Source: Liolophura sinensis (lineage: Eukaryota > Mollusca > Polyplacophora > Chitonida > Chitonidae). From it: DNA of 64,000 nucleotides. Positions 31,401-45,216 of this stretch are shown here, in pieces; positions within the stretch are counted from its first letter, which is position 1; every line of letters begins with the position of its first letter. The position numbers and the translations under genes are program-made. The notes under the pieces are model-generated. The model searched no databases, was not told the origin of the DNA, and saw nothing but the letters and a program-made list of their open reading frames with translations. The stretch lies in contig NC_088299.1 of NCBI RefSeq assembly GCF_032854445.1, forward strand, positions 15,123,608 through 15,187,607, in the 5' to 3' direction.

Positions 31401-33307
31401 GGGGAGGGGGAGGGTCTCTGGCGATACATTACATAAATGGCTATGGATGGTTTACCAGCGCAATTGGCGGCTGCCGTTGGACACAACCAAGGTGGTTGGT
31501 TGCGATATCTTATACATGGCTATTACGTAATATAGAGGTACTCTAATGGTACACAAAGAAGTGCCCACAGTTCCCATTTATGCCCCAATGAAAAAACAAG
31601 AGGAAAAAAAGGATGCCGCTAATCTCTATCTCTCTTTGAAGGTGTTGTTAGTGTTGTAATATGTTTTTATTAATGAGCACAGTTACTCTTTGTCATTGAA
31701 AATGTCTTGAGAAGAACTTAATATAGTACATTGTCCGCATAAAGAAATAAACTAGTCCAACACCTTGACGGAATAATGCATCCTCTTATTAAATGTGAGC
31801 TGAACGTCCATGTATAATTTAAAAAAGCTTCTTTTCATTCAATTTTCTAATATCTTCCTAATAAGACTTCCGTGTAACTCTAATTTTCAAGTCCAGGCAC
31901 ACATGGTAATTTAATCATGTCTTTTTGTGATCATTCCTGCCTTTAGTAATGGATTTTACCTGATATATTGCCCGTATGTTCAGGAAGTACATAACAATGA
32001 TATATTTGAGACATCTATAGGGAAGAAAAACATTATAGTTCACTGCCCAAAGAGGCTCACGTGCGGTACAGATATATTATCGAATCCTCCAGACGAAGTC
32101 AGATGTGTCAGTTGAGTAGACTTTCTCCCTTTGTGGGAGTCCAACAATGACCATATCACCTATGTATCGAACTTCTGCACTGAACTGATAAGTCTTTGCA
32201 GGATGAATTCGTTACATGGTTACTCAGTGATAGGATATGCAAATATATAATGTCAATCATGTCAATAATCCCCATACTGGCCTTAGGATTATTACTGACA
32301 TATATTTGCCTATCCTATCCTCTCCTACCCTATCCTTTTGAATAACCATGTAACCAATATTATCCCACATAAAACATTTAGAGGCATATACCTGCCTTTT
32401 ATATCTTGGGTTATACGACTGTGTAACGGTCTTGTCGTTTGTCATGATTTCTGGTGCCTTGTGCTGTTGATAAGTGGATGGTATATATTTCTCTTCAGTC
32501 CGTTTATTGTCCAGTACACAGTAATGACAAGGTCTCAGATCTACAGCACAGTTCCTCGCTGAACTTTTGCAAATATCTGTATACTCTTACATTAACTGAA
32601 CCGGGTCACGATTTTGTTTTCCAAAGGGCTGTTGAGGGCTGTTCTCAACATTGTCAAAACTGTTTGATATAATACAAGTTTCCTTTAATCCTGATTTCAT
32701 TCTAGCCTTATATCGCCGAGTTAATCTTGAATAATGAACACCATGACATCAACATTAACCACAATTTAACTCACACATTAAAAGCAGCCGAACTTCCCTA
32801 CCTGTCATTTTCGAATCGAGTCCACCGCACTCGGCATCGTTTAGAAAAAGATACACTACTAGAACGTGAGGCATTAAGCCAAGGAGATTTACACAGTTAA
32901 AATGGTTATGGACAGAGACAACAGATGTACATTAATAACAGCCACAGAGAAAAAAGAAAATACTTTTAGTTTAGGAACAGTAGGCAGTTCCAGGAACAGA
33001 GTCACTGTTATTCAATATGGCGGCTGATGAAGTTCGTCTGATGACCGACACGATACGCCGGTGACCTTTGCCTTTATTTCTCACAAACAACAAGTATGTA
33101 TGAAGACAAGATTACTCATGAGCATATACTGTAAGCATTTTTCGTATTACTCAACGGAGCGGAGGACAGCACAGTCGAAATGTGCCAGTCCCAGATAGTA
33201 AATACACTCAAGAAGAAATGGTGGAGTTGTCTTAATCTACAAACCTCTATCTCCATTACGAAAACGACTTTACCGAGTTAAACTTTTCAGTACTTCATTA
33301 CTTTGCC
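31400..33307. other. No gene seen
   Basis: A G-rich run (about 31385-31412) follows the array. The rest is unique AT-rich DNA with short frames only. Confidence 0.45.
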
Positions 33308-33316
33308 TCAGAATGA

Positions 33317-33559
33317 TTAATTTATTTATTTGAGTGATGTTAAACGCCCTGCTCAAGAATTTCTCATTTTAATGGTGATGATGAGGATCTTGGGTGGAGG
33401 AAACTACATTGCCTGACGAAAGCGAACGCCAAACCAAGACAGACGACAAACTGCCAAATATAATGCCGCTGCTGAACCGATGAGAGCTGGATTTGATCAC
33501 GCGGCATCACTGGTGAAGTGCTGGGCAGCAGTAAGCTGGCTCTTAGCCGTCTGAGCTGT
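33317..33559 (-). mobile_element. Diverged, complete tRNA-headed SINE with target-site duplication
   Basis: Reverse orientation: tail TTTATTTATTTGAGTGATGT, TTAAACGCCCTGCTCAAGAA, a core ending GGTGGAGGAAACT, and a head whose minus strand has A-box-like AGCTCAGACGGCTAAGAGC and B-box-like GATCAAATCC. Nine-base repeats TCAGAATGA flank it at 33308-33316 and 33560-33568. It is clearly older or of another subfamily than the copy at 17006. Confidence 0.75.
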
Positions 33560-33569
33560 TCAGAATGAG

Positions 33570-34990
33570 GGAGTAAAGCTAAAGTATTGGTCGGACCGAT
33601 GTCACTATACTGTAACTGTTCTTTCTGGGTGGCATTACACGCATTGGTATGGAGACCAGCTTTCTAGGAAAATGGTTTTGCGTTTTTTGGGTGTGTCGTT
33701 CATGGAAATGTATGATGTTTTAACCAAACAAATACTCGGGTAATATGTTGGATGCAATTCACGTCCCGATACATTTTATGTAACAGTCCAGGGTAACAGA
33801 CTTGGTCACCATATTATTTGTCCGGTAATCCAGGCCCTGGACTGACAAACGCATGACCTATACCAAGTCAAGAAGCCTGTGTAGGGATAGAAACTGCAAT
33901 CTACCGACATTCCTGATCTTAATGAATGTGCATGGCTCGGGGTTGAACCCGAGTCTCGCGTTTGAGACCTGTCTTCCAATTATCCAGTCAATCCACGTAC
34001 ACTTACAACAATCGCCACAAATGTTATTTGCAAAGACAGGGCAAAACTTATGTCTGGTTTTTTTCAAGGTGACAAACACTTTTGTAGCCTAGAGTGTATT
34101 CTCCAGATATCTTGACAATATTCTTGCTAAAAGATCACATGGGTGTTTGTTTAGTGCCACAGTCGCACTCATACATGATCTACAATCCATGATATGTTCC
34201 CTTCAACAGGGCTTGCAGCACATGCTTATGTGTACAGTCACTGGCGTCCAACGCATATTGTAGCCCACCTTTAAGAAATAAAGGTGACATATTTTGACAA
34301 AAGGTGTGGTTGCTCTCATTGTCACACAAGTCACGAAGCAGAATTCAGGCGTACATATAATCCCTTTACCATTGAATTTGTTTGAAAGTCGCACTCTTGC
34401 ATGATCAACCATCTATGATATCAATTCTTTTCAACAGAGCTTGTAAATGTATTTTATGGAAAAAAGTGTTTTCTGTAACTCATGCTCATGTGTCGAGTCG
34501 ACCTAAACATAACGTATCGCTATGTAAAGGTCACTTGCTTTGCCACTATCGAATTCCCTGTTCCTTTATACGGGAGCTTTAAAGCCCCGTCTATAGCACT
34601 GTTGAGGTTTCCGTGAACTTAATAGGCGCGTATCTCGTACGTATTTCGTACGTATTTCATGGAGAACATCACACAGTATCGGCAAAGAATCTGTGAAATG
34701 CTACAGTATATGATATGAGTTCTGGTAGAATTAGCGCTGTTGTTTTCGACGAATTATCGCTGGCGCCGAGGAACTTTCTTGGATGACAAAACTGTAGACA
34801 ACAGACAACGCCTGTAGCACAGTTCTATTCCTGCTGGTCGTGGAAAAAAGTTTGGAGGTCGGGACCTAAATCCTTAGATAAAGGCCTGTACATAACATTC
34901 CCATACGACACTATTTGTAGACTCCAATGTCATACATCCACTGATACCATGTTCAAGTGTACTGAAATTAAGGAGAATAGTAAGAATACA
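33570..34990. other. No gene seen
   Basis: Unique DNA. Two similar stretches near 34140-34210 and 34380-34450 (GTCGCACTC...CATGATC...CTTTTCAACAG-like) look like a short diverged duplication. Confidence 0.4.
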
Positions 34991-37900
34991 GTACAGTCAC
35001 ACAGGTGGGATGGACATGTACTTGGCATAAATATCAGGCAGACATGGTTTGACACTCAGATGTAATGGACATGCACTTGAAAGATATGTTGAATAGAAAT
35101 GGATTAACACACAGGTGGGATGGACACGTACTTGGCATAAATATTAGACAGACATGGTTTGACACTCAGATGTAATGGACATGCACTTGAAAGATATGCT
35201 GAATAGAAATGGTTTAACACAGAGGTAGGATGGACATGTACTTGGCACAAATATTAGACAGACATGATTTGACACTCAGATGTGATGGACATGCACTTGA
35301 CAGATATGTTGAATAGACATGGTTTAACACAGAGGTAGGATGGATATGCAATTTGTTTGACACACGGGTGGGATGGACATGTACCTGGCACACATGTAAG
35401 ACAGACACTATTTGACACACAGCTGGAATAGACATGTTCTAGGTGCATATGTGGGACAGATATGGTTTGACATCCAAACGGGGTATGTACATGTTATTGG
35501 GGCACATGTGTGATAGACATGGTTTGACACACAGGTGGGATGGACATGTACTTGGTACATATGTGGGACAGACATGGTTTGGCACACGGGTGGAATGGAC
35601 ATGTACTTGGCAGATGTGTGAGACAGACATGGTGTGTACATATGGGATGGACATGCACTTGGCACACATGATATATAGACATGCTTTAACAAACATGTAG
35701 GATGGACTGATGTATGGTTTTACATACAGGTCGAATAGACTTGAGGAAATATGTAGGACAGACATTGTTTGACATACAGATAGGTTGGACATGTATTTCG
35801 GACATATGGTGGACACACACGGTTTGGAAGACAGTTGGAAGTGACATGTTCTTGGCGTATATGTGGGACAGATATGGTTTGACATCAAGGTGGGATATCG
35901 AAATGTACTTGGTACATACGTGGGACAGACATGGTTTGGCACACAGGAGCGAAGGACATGTACTTGACACAGATGTGCGACAGACATGGTTTGACACACA
36001 GGAGAAATGAGCTTGTACTTTGAACATACGTGGGACAGATATAATTTGACACTCAGGTGAAATGGACTTGTACTTGTTACATACGTAGGACAGACACGGT
36101 TTGACACACAGGAGAGATGTTCATATTCTTGATAGATATATGGTACACACAGAGTTTGACATACACCTAGGATGATTATGTACTTGTTACACACGTGGGA
36201 CAGACATGGTTTGACACACAGGAGGGATGAGCATGTGCTTAACACATATGTGGGGGACAGATATGGTTTTGACACACAGGTGGTGTCAAAATGGACTTAG
36301 AGTATATATCGAGCAGACATGGTTTGACAAAAACGCGAGGATGGACTCATACTAGGCAGATATGCAGGACAGACATGGTCTGGCATAGAGAGGGGATGGA
36401 CATGTACTTGGAACATATGTTGAACAGACATTGTTGGACACTCAGATTGGATGGACATGTACTTGGCATATACTTGTTACATATGTGGAAAAAGTCACGG
36501 TTTGAACATCGGTATTATGGACATGTATTGGGCACATACGAGGGAAAGACATGGTTAGACACACAAGTGAAATGGACATGTACTTGACAACAGGTAAAAT
36601 GGACATGTATTTGGCGCATATGTGGGACAAACATAATTTGACACACAGGTGAAATGAACATGTACTTGGCATATATGTGAAGACAAACATGGTTTGACAC
36701 ACAGATAAAAGAGACATGTACTTGGCGCATATGTGGGACAAACATAATTTGACACACAGGTGAAATGGACTTGTACTTGGCACATATGTGAGACAGACAT
36801 GGTTTGACATACAGATTGGATTGACATGTGCTTAACAGAGATGAGCGACAGGCATGATTTGACAAACAGGTGGAGTGAAAATGGATTTGGCGTATATGTG
36901 GAACAGACATGGTTTGACACACAGGCGAGGATAGTCTCATGCTGGGCATATATTTCGGGCAAGCATGGTTTGACTCACGGGTGGAATAGACATGTACCTG
37001 GCACATATGTGGGACCGACATGGTTTGACACACAGGAGAGCTGGACATGTACTTGGCACATATGTGGTACAGTCATGGTTTGACACACAGGAGAGATGGA
37101 CATGTACTTGGTACATATGTGGGACAGTCATGGTTTGACACACAGGAGAGATGGACATGTACTTGGTACATATGTGGGACAGTCATGGTTTGACACAGAT
37201 GTAGAATGGACATGTACTTGGTGCTATATGTGGTACAGACATGGTTTGGTACACAAGTGAAGTGGACATATGTGGGACAGACATGGTTTAACACACCGGA
37301 GAGATGGACATGTACTTGGCAAATATGTGGGACAGACATGGTTAAACACATCGGAGAGACGGACATGTACTTGGCAAATATGTTGGACAGACATGGTTTG
37401 ACACTCAGAAGAGATGGACATGTACTTGGAACATATGTTGAACAGACATTGTTTGACACTCAGATTGGATGGACATGTACTTGGCATATGCTTGTTACAT
37501 AAGTGGAAAAGTCACGGTTTGAACATCGGTAGAATGGACATGTATTGGGCACATACGAGGGACAGACATGTACTTGACAAACAGGTGAAATGGACATGTA
37601 CTTGGCGCGTATGTGGGACAAACATAATTTGACACACAGATTAAATGGACATGTACTTGGCACATGTGTGAGACAGACATGGTTTGACATACAGTTTGGA
37701 TGGATAGGTGATTAACACAGATGAGCTACAGGCATGATTCGACAAACAGGTGGTTGGAAAATGGGCTTGGCGTATATGTGGAACAGACATGGTTTGACAC
37801 ACAGCCGAGGATAGTCTCATACTGGGCAGATATGCAGGACAAGAACGGGTTGACTCACGTGTGGAATAGACATGTACTTGGTACACATGTGGGACAGACA

Positions 37901-39245
37901 TGGTTTGACGTACAGCTGTGATGGACATGTACTTGGCACGTATGTGGGACAGACATGGTTTGACACACAGTAGAGATGGACATGTACTTGGGAGATATGT
38001 GGGAAAGACATGGTTTGTCGTACAGCTGTGATGGACATGTACTTGGCACGTATGTGGGACAGACATGGTTTGACACACAGTAGAGATGGACATGTACTTG
38101 GGAGATATGTGGGACAGACATGGTTTGACGTACAGCTGTGATGGACAAGTACTTGGGAGATATGTGAGACAGATATGGTTTGACGCACAGCTGTGATGGA
38201 CATGTGCTTGGAACGTATGTGGGACAGATATGGTTTGACGTACAGCTGTGATGGACATGTACTTGGCACGTATGTGGGACAGACATGGTTTGCCGTACAG
38301 GAAAGAGGGACATCTACTAGTCACATATGTGGGACAGATATGGTTTGACGTACAGGTGTGATGAACATGTACTTGGGAGATATGTGGGACAGACATGGTT
38401 TGACGCACAGCTGTGATGGACAAGTATTTGACACATATGTGAGACAGACATAGTTTGACACACAGTAGAGATGGACATGTACTTGGGAGATATGTGGGAC
38501 AGACATGGTTTGACGTACAGCTGTGATGGACAAGTACTTGGGAGATATGTGAGACAGATATGGTTTGACGTACAGCTGTGATGGACATGTGCTTGGAACG
38601 TATGTGGGACAGATATGGTTTGACGTACAGCTGTGATGGACATGTACTTGGCACGTATGGTGGACAAACATGGTTTGCCGTACAGGTGTGATGGACATGT
38701 ACTTGGCCCGTATGTGGGACAGACATGGTTTGACACACAGTAGAGATGGACATGTACTTGGGAGATATGTTGGAAAGGCATGGTTTGACGTACAGCTGTG
38801 ATGGACATTTACTTGGCACATATGTGGGACAGACATGGTTTGACGTGCAGGTGTGATGGACATGTTCTTGGCATATATGTGGGACAGATATGGTTTGACG
38901 TACAGGTTTAATGGACAAGTACTTGTCACATATGTGGTACACACATGGCTTGACGTACAGGTGTGATGGACATGTACTTGGCACATATGTGGAATAGACA
39001 TGGTTTGACGTACAGCTGTGATGCACATGAACTTGGGACATATGTTGGACAGGCATGGTTTGACACACAGTAGAGATGGACATGTACTTGCTACATATGG
39101 GGGACAGACATAGTTTGACACACACGAGAGATGAACATATACTTGGCACATATGTGGAACAGACATGGTTTGAAACACAGGAGAGATGAACATATACTTG
39201 GGACATATGTGGGACAGACATGGTTTGACACACAGGAGACATGGA
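34990..39245. repeat. Minisatellite, 55-bp unit, about 77 copies
   Basis: Unit contains CATGTACTTGGCACATATGT, GGGACAGACATGGTTTGACA and a variable end (CACAGGAGAGATGGA or GTACAGCTGTGATGGA); the period is 55 bp (for example 37871 to 37926). The minus-strand unit has no stop in any frame. Since 55 is not a multiple of 3, an antisense frame cycles through three phases every 165 bp; the longest spans 37641-39242 (533 codons) and another 35439-36275 (278 codons), both Cys/His-rich. Unit variants form higher-order blocks. I regard the frames as by-products of the repeat unless transcripts show otherwise. Confidence 0.95.
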
Positions 39246-39249
39246 AATC

Positions 39250-39555
39250 TAATTACTACACAAGTAAGAAATGCTTCTACTTATTCAGATGGCATGAAGA
39301 TAACGAAGTATAATTGTGTATTCTTGGGTTTTTACCTCGTTGTCAGTTGTCAGTCACATGAACACGAGGTGTCATTCGGTGTTCATGTATATACAGTGCC
39401 TTCTTTTCAGGTCGAGCCCATACCCTTTAAGTTCCGAGGTTAATTCTGGATATTTTGACTTCGAGGCGGACGCTTTAAACACTAAGGGATGAAAATTACT
39501 GACCTAAGAACTGCACTTGCTTCATATCTCGCCTAGTCACCACAGCACTCAGTAT
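39250..39555. other. Spacer, no gene seen
   Basis: Unique DNA between the 55-bp array and the start of unit B. Confidence 0.5.
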
Positions 39556-39805
39556 ATAGAGTGAGATGGATGGATGTTGGATTCATTGTGAACGTGGGGT
39601 GGGTGGGGAAGACAATATGGCGAGTGAGCTGGATGAATGTTAAATTTTTTATGGAGGTGGGTAGGTGGAGGGGTCAATATGGCGAGTGAGCTGGATGGAT
39701 GATGGATTCATTATGGAGATGGGTAGGTGGAGAGGTCAGTATGGCGAGTGAGCTGGATGGATGGTGAATTCATTATAAAGATGGGCAGGTGGAGAGGGAA
39801 CTAAT
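39555..39805. repeat. Short 62-bp array, unit B counterpart of 13005-15125
   Basis: About four units with GTGAGCTGGATGGATG and GGTGGGTAGGTGGAG, followed by the same right flank as the large array in unit A (GGACATGTC... TAATAAAA.GCAATCTCTTTcA-type sequence). Confidence 0.9.
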
Positions 39806-39809
39806 GGAC

Positions 39810-41080
39810 ATGTCAGGTACCTGCCCATAATTATAATAAAACGCAATCTCTTTTACTTTCAGTAGCCTGAGGGTTTTAAATGTTCATCTTGTGTTTTTCC
39901 CAAGTAAAAAGTCCCTGTGAAAACTGAAAGATCGTTCAAAATTTAAATCGTCTCATCCTGGATTTGATGTGTAAACAGTTTATCCAATGAAAGTTTCGTA
40001 GTTTTTTCTTCTGTTAGTGTAATTTCCACTCATACCGTAAAATGATCGAAGTGTATTTTTATGAATTTCTAGCTTACCTGTATGGGTTTAAGGGAATGAA
40101 ACCTCCAACCACCGCGTCTGTGTAACAAATCTTACCAAACATGCCCACAGAATGGCACAAGCGTGATGATGCTTTCATTTCACCCCGGACTCTCAGTTCA
40201 GTGGTCAAAAATGTATCGATCGAAAGTGGCTATCAGCTGAAGGGACAAAACTCTGCTCAGACGTTAGCAGCTTAGTGTCCATCGGTTGTCTTCCCTGTGA
40301 ACTCCTGTTTAGGCCGCGAGAAACTGATGTTTGTTGTTGCTTAACATTTAAAACTCACTTCCTTTCAGGAAGAGAGGTTAACTTTTGCTATTTATATGAA
40401 AAAGATAACTTTATCTGAATGCTAGCAAATGTAGACCTACGGTGATTTATTGTTAACAAACCATCCCGACATCCCGACTATAGGAACACAGGCTTGCAGT
40501 ATTGATTTAGTTATTATTTATATTTGAACATTTTCAGAACATATTCTTAACTAAAAAAGGTTAAAATATTTATAACGCTTACTCTTTAAAATTGAATAAT
40601 AAATCATATAGTTCTCAGTTAAACGAAAGAAAATTTATTTTGTTAAAAGGATCACCTAAAACAATATTATTTGGGGAGAAAATGACGTCTTTCACCGTAT
40701 ATATTGTTTAGATCTGTTTTCAATAATTTTATCAGTTATTTGAAATTGTGGTTACAATTCTGTTTCATCATCCAAGTATAATCTACCCAATTAAAAAAAT
40801 AACGGTGTGAATATACCGACATCTATATTTTGTGGGAGTCATATTTTATACGCCTATAGCGCGGGCGTAACGGAATCGCTCTCTGTGCAACAGATAACCA
40901 GTACATTCAATAAAATACATTGTTCCTAGAATCCACAGATTTTGGACCATGTGACACTGCACCCGTAAATCCAGAGTTGTAAGCAGTCTATGCTATCAGT
41001 TTCCTTGGCCTGCTGTGAGCGAATTACGCCCTGTTTAGACTCTGCATATCTGTCAACAAACACTTTCATTATCTTTAATA
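39810..41080. other. No gene seen; partly duplicated from unit A
   Basis: 39810-40660 matches 15150-15960; 40700-41080 has no counterpart in A. No exon recognised. Confidence 0.5.
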
Positions 41081-41093
41081 GCGAATATATGAA

Positions 41094-41365
41094 TTTATTT
41101 ATTTATTTTTTTGGGATTGGTGTTTTACGTCGTACTCAAGAATATTTCACTTTTACGACGGCGGCCAGCATTATGGTGGGAGGAAACGGGGCAGAGCCAG
41201 GGGAAACCCACGACCATCTGCAGGTTGCGGCCAGACCTTCCCAATTACGACCAGAGAGGAAGCCAGCATGAGCTGGACTTGAACTCACAGCGAGCGCATT
41301 GGTGAGAGATTCCTGGGTCATTACGCTGTGCTAGCGTGCTAAAAAACTGAGCCACGGAGGCCCCT
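41094..41365 (-). mobile_element. Near full-length tRNA-headed SINE with target-site duplication
   Basis: Same family and orientation as 17006-17271, with core CGGCGGCCAGCATTATGGTG and head complement ACTGAGCCACGGAGGCCCC. Twelve-base repeats CGAATATATGAA flank it at 41082-41093 and 41366-41377. The matching place in unit A (about 17640-17654, AGCAAATATATAAAGC) has no insertion. Confidence 0.9.
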
Positions 41366-41379
41366 CGAATATATGAAGC

Positions 41380-43880
41380 AGCTTCTGACGTTTTTTGGGC
41401 TGTTTGACCAGCCACGTGATCTAACAGATATTCTGAATTTTATGCATATGCTTAAATCATTTTTCCCTAATTAGCTAATGATCTTTGAATGAAATTTCAT
41501 TGCAAGTTTTAGGTGGATCGCCGCACCGATATTGTATTGTACCACTGTTTAAATAGCCAAAGTGCACATATACGGCCGCTGTATTCCTGGGTCGGGTCGT
41601 CGCCTCCGGAGGAGTTGTGCTGGTGATTTTGACCCCTATAAAACGTTTACAAAATTACAATAGGATTGCTATACAACTAGATTCGTGTTTATTTCTGAAA
41701 CAAACGGAAATAAAAACAAGCACCACTAGGCTAATCCTGCCATTCGACTGTCGCTGGATTTTATGCCTGAGTTTTGTAGCGGTGGCTTCTAAGATGAAAG
41801 CAGTGCTCACTTAGTTATCGCGGACGTCAGAGAAAACACCTCCGCTTGAACACTGCTTTTGAGTAATTTTACTGTATTTTAGAAAATAGAAAATAACCAT
41901 TCTTTGTATGCTAGAATTACTAAGGCGTAAAATATAAATTCTTCAATTGTAAAAAACTCAGAGAAAAATTGTATCTCGAGATTTAATTAATTTTAAGCGT
42001 TGTCGGGTGAGATGCCGTCTTCTCACTTCCATAAAAATGTCGGCATCCCAAATGAATATTGCACTGACTCTGACCTTTGTTGTTTAGAAACTGCTGAGGA
42101 AACACTAAAATAGGCGACAAAAAATACCATTTGGAAAGATGAATGCGGTTTGGGCTCAGCCGGCACAATTGAAGCCCAAAAGACAATTAAAGCATTGTGG
42201 AGTAATTTCCACAAAGGATCTGGCAACGGCTGGATCATGTCTGGAGTGATGCCCGATGTTGGCTTCTCATGCCGCCTATTAGGACGATATTGACTTTAAC
42301 TGCTTTCTGTTTTATACGGCTTGGGAGCTATCCTTTCTGTTGTTGTCCACTCTCTATCGTTGTCTAATTTTGCCTAAACTGTTTGTCCTGGTTTAAGTTC
42401 TAGAAGATTTTGGCCACCATGTTGAAAATTGAAGTATCGCTCACTGCACGATTTTGTATTCCTGTCTCTCTCTCTCATCCTCTCAAAATAAAGATATCGT
42501 AAAAATTTCTCACAACACCCTACTGACGCCAGACATTCTATTTCAATTTGGGTGCGTAACCCTTTTCCCTGTGTAGAAATGTCTTTGGCGTGTACACAAA
42601 GGGTTTCCACTCCGATCCTTGAAACTGCAATAAGACACGGCCAAGTCCACATAGAAATGTATGTGTACTAACCGTTGTTGTCAGTTTCATATCGTAGACA
42701 GCTAAACAGGGCTTAAGGAAATCGGACAAATTTGGGAGATTTTAGCCAAGGTAATTAACCGTTCTCAAAAGGTATCTTAATTCAGTCAGGTCAGTTGGCG
42801 GATTAATATTTCCACAACTATGCAAATATTTAAGTCGCCGTGAAAATATTCCAATCGCAGTGGAAATATTCTTGCCATGAAAAACATTTTCCTTTTAAGA
42901 ATGTTTTTCTGTGTAAGTATGATTTTTCTCGTAAAAAGTTATTCCTTGTGTGAAAAAATTACCGTGATTATGTAAACTGATTAGCTACATTTACTGATAA
43001 ACAGCCTGATAAGCCGCCTTACTAGCAACTACATGTATATATAGAAAACATCCCAAAAATTCAATTCAATTATTAGTCATTTCTTCATTTTTATAGGCTG
43101 GAATTTAGCTACTTGTTTACAATATGTAAACGCTGTATTTTAAATGTAAGTAGGCCAAGTATGGTTTTTATATCTTGTCTACAGTCTTGTTTATATTTGG
43201 TTTTGGGGCCATGGAATAAAGGATGGCGGCTGTGTGGGACTTTTGGCCTTGTTGTTATATGTAACCGCGTACGCAACCTAACAATACCTAAATGATATCC
43301 CACCTTATTCAACACACTGACATCTGCCTTATCGGTCGATTGAATAAAATCTATAACATGGAGGTAGTACATTCGAAGCACGTTAGTCGGATAATTGTTT
43401 AAAAATTGAAACTCCACAGTATGATCGAGTTCTTTAAATACAGCTTATGGGCAAGATTACAGCTTTCAGCTATGCCTCATCGTGTAGTAAGGCTCCAAAC
43501 TTTCAACTTTCAGGCCGAATTTTCCAGGTGACAGTGTGTTTGTTTACGAACAAGCAGTCCTCGACAGCTACCAATGAAAGATTTGGGTCGCTTAAGATGC
43601 ACTTAAAACTGAAATTGTCGAGCAGGCCCTCAAAGTTATTCTTGAGCACGTGAGTAAATAAAATCAGTGCAGTAAGCTGAGTAACAAGGACCTGTTAGTG
43701 TCATTAGCTTTAACTCACCACTGGTATCCAGAATTTGTAAAATCTGGACTTTCAACAGACAGTCCTCTTGAACGACAGACTTTGCGCACCGCCCATTCCT
43801 GCACGGTGACACTAATGATAAAGTGTATGATCTGTGGTTTCACCCCTAGGCTTATAGAAATATAACCTGACGTTTCAGTT
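41380..43880. other. No gene seen; partly duplicated from unit A
   Basis: 41370-42330 matches 17640-18610. 42340-43720 has no counterpart in A or C. Only short frames. Confidence 0.5.
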
Positions 43881-44585
43881 TATTGGAAGTACGGCATGTG
43901 GTTTTAGACTGGTGGAAATATGTCTGGTTTCGGTGACTGACCTACGCGTTTTAGTGTAATAGAATCGTGATCTGTGGTTTTGGCCTCATGGAAGTATGTC
44001 GTAGAGTTTTAGAATATTACAATTGTTAACTGTGGTTTTGGTCTAATGAAAGTATGACCTAAGGTTTTAGTGTAATGGAATTGTGACCTGTGGTTTTGGT
44101 GTAATGGAAGTATGACCTAAGGTTTTAGTGTAATGGAATTGTTATGTGTGATTTTGGTGAAATATAACTATGACCTACGGTTATAGTGTGGTGGAATTGT
44201 GACCTGTGGCTTTGGCGTAATGGAAGTATGACCTAAAGTTTTAGTGTAATGGAATTGTTATGTGTGATTTTGGTGTAATATAACTATGACCTACGGTTAT
44301 AGTGTAGTGGAATTGTGACCTGTGGTTTTGGTTTTATGGAAGTATGACTTAAGGTTTTAGTGTAATGGAATTGCGACCTGTGGTTTTGGTCTAATGGAAG
44401 TATGACTCAATGTTTTAGTGTAATGGAATTGTGATCTGTGCTTTTGGTGTAATGGAAGTATGACCTAAGGTTTTATATTGTAATGGAATTGCAACCTGTT
44501 GTTTTGGTGTAATGGAAGTATCACGTAAGGTTTTAGTGTAATGAAAATGTGATCTGTGGTTTTGGTCTAACGGTAGTATGACGTG
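43880..44585. repeat. Minisatellite, 58-bp unit, unit B
   Basis: Unit contains GTTTTAGTGTAATGGAATTG, TGACCTGTGGTTTTGGTCTA and ATGGAAGTATGACCTAAG. About 12 units. A longer array of the same unit opens unit C (56351-57480). Confidence 0.95.
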
Positions 44586-44589
44586 GGTA

Positions 44590-45200
44590 CACACGGAGAG
44601 AAATGTTCATGAGTGAGGTTGAGTCATGATTATTTTTGAGCCGTAGTTTACAGCGTTTGAATAAGATTTTTCAAGTAATAAGCAACATTGGGTTTTACAT
44701 TGATTGGAAAATACTGGTTAACCACACAAGCAGACGACATCATCTAAGTGTTTATTTAATAATATGCACGGTAATAAAATACAAGGGTTAAATTTGCAGA
44801 AGTCAAGTATGAAGATAAGTAGTAATATTGAGGAACTTTACTGTTCTTGGATTAATTGTTATTGTGTGTTACAGTCTTGTCTTTTCCTATTGACTGTATA
44901 CTCGCGATGTATACGACCATTTTAACTAATCGGAAGAGACGTCATAAAAACCCGATGTGATTATGTCTTGTTTAAAGATGATACTAGAAACATGGGAGTA
45001 ATACCTTTCTGTACTGATATCACAATGCATTGACACAAAATCCATGTAATGTATAATGGCACAATACAGTGTAAATACCAGTTTGAGCCCCTTCCCAGAC
45101 ATCTTTTCAAAGTGTTTTCCATAGAAGTGAGTATAGTTAAGCAGTAAGACAAGTTCATTAATTTGGCCCCAGGTAAAGTTTATTAATTGGATAAGCTTTG
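44590..45200. other. No gene seen; shared by units B and C
   Basis: Matches 57490-58330 at roughly 90 percent by eye. No counterpart in unit A. Confidence 0.5.
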
Positions 45201-45216
45201 AACATGAGGCTGGTCA

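Noticed and set aside
33017-33064. ATGGCGGCTGATGAAG as a gene's first exon (15 codons, possible GTGACC donor)
   Set aside because: Very short, weak donor and no downstream exon found.
33930-33965. tRNA T-arm-like GGGGTTGAACCCGAG
   Set aside because: No accompanying tRNA arms; likely a chance palindrome.
34990-39245. CRISPR-like periodicity in the 55-bp array
   Set aside because: The whole period is repeated, with no alternation of constant repeats and unique spacers, and the DNA is eukaryotic.
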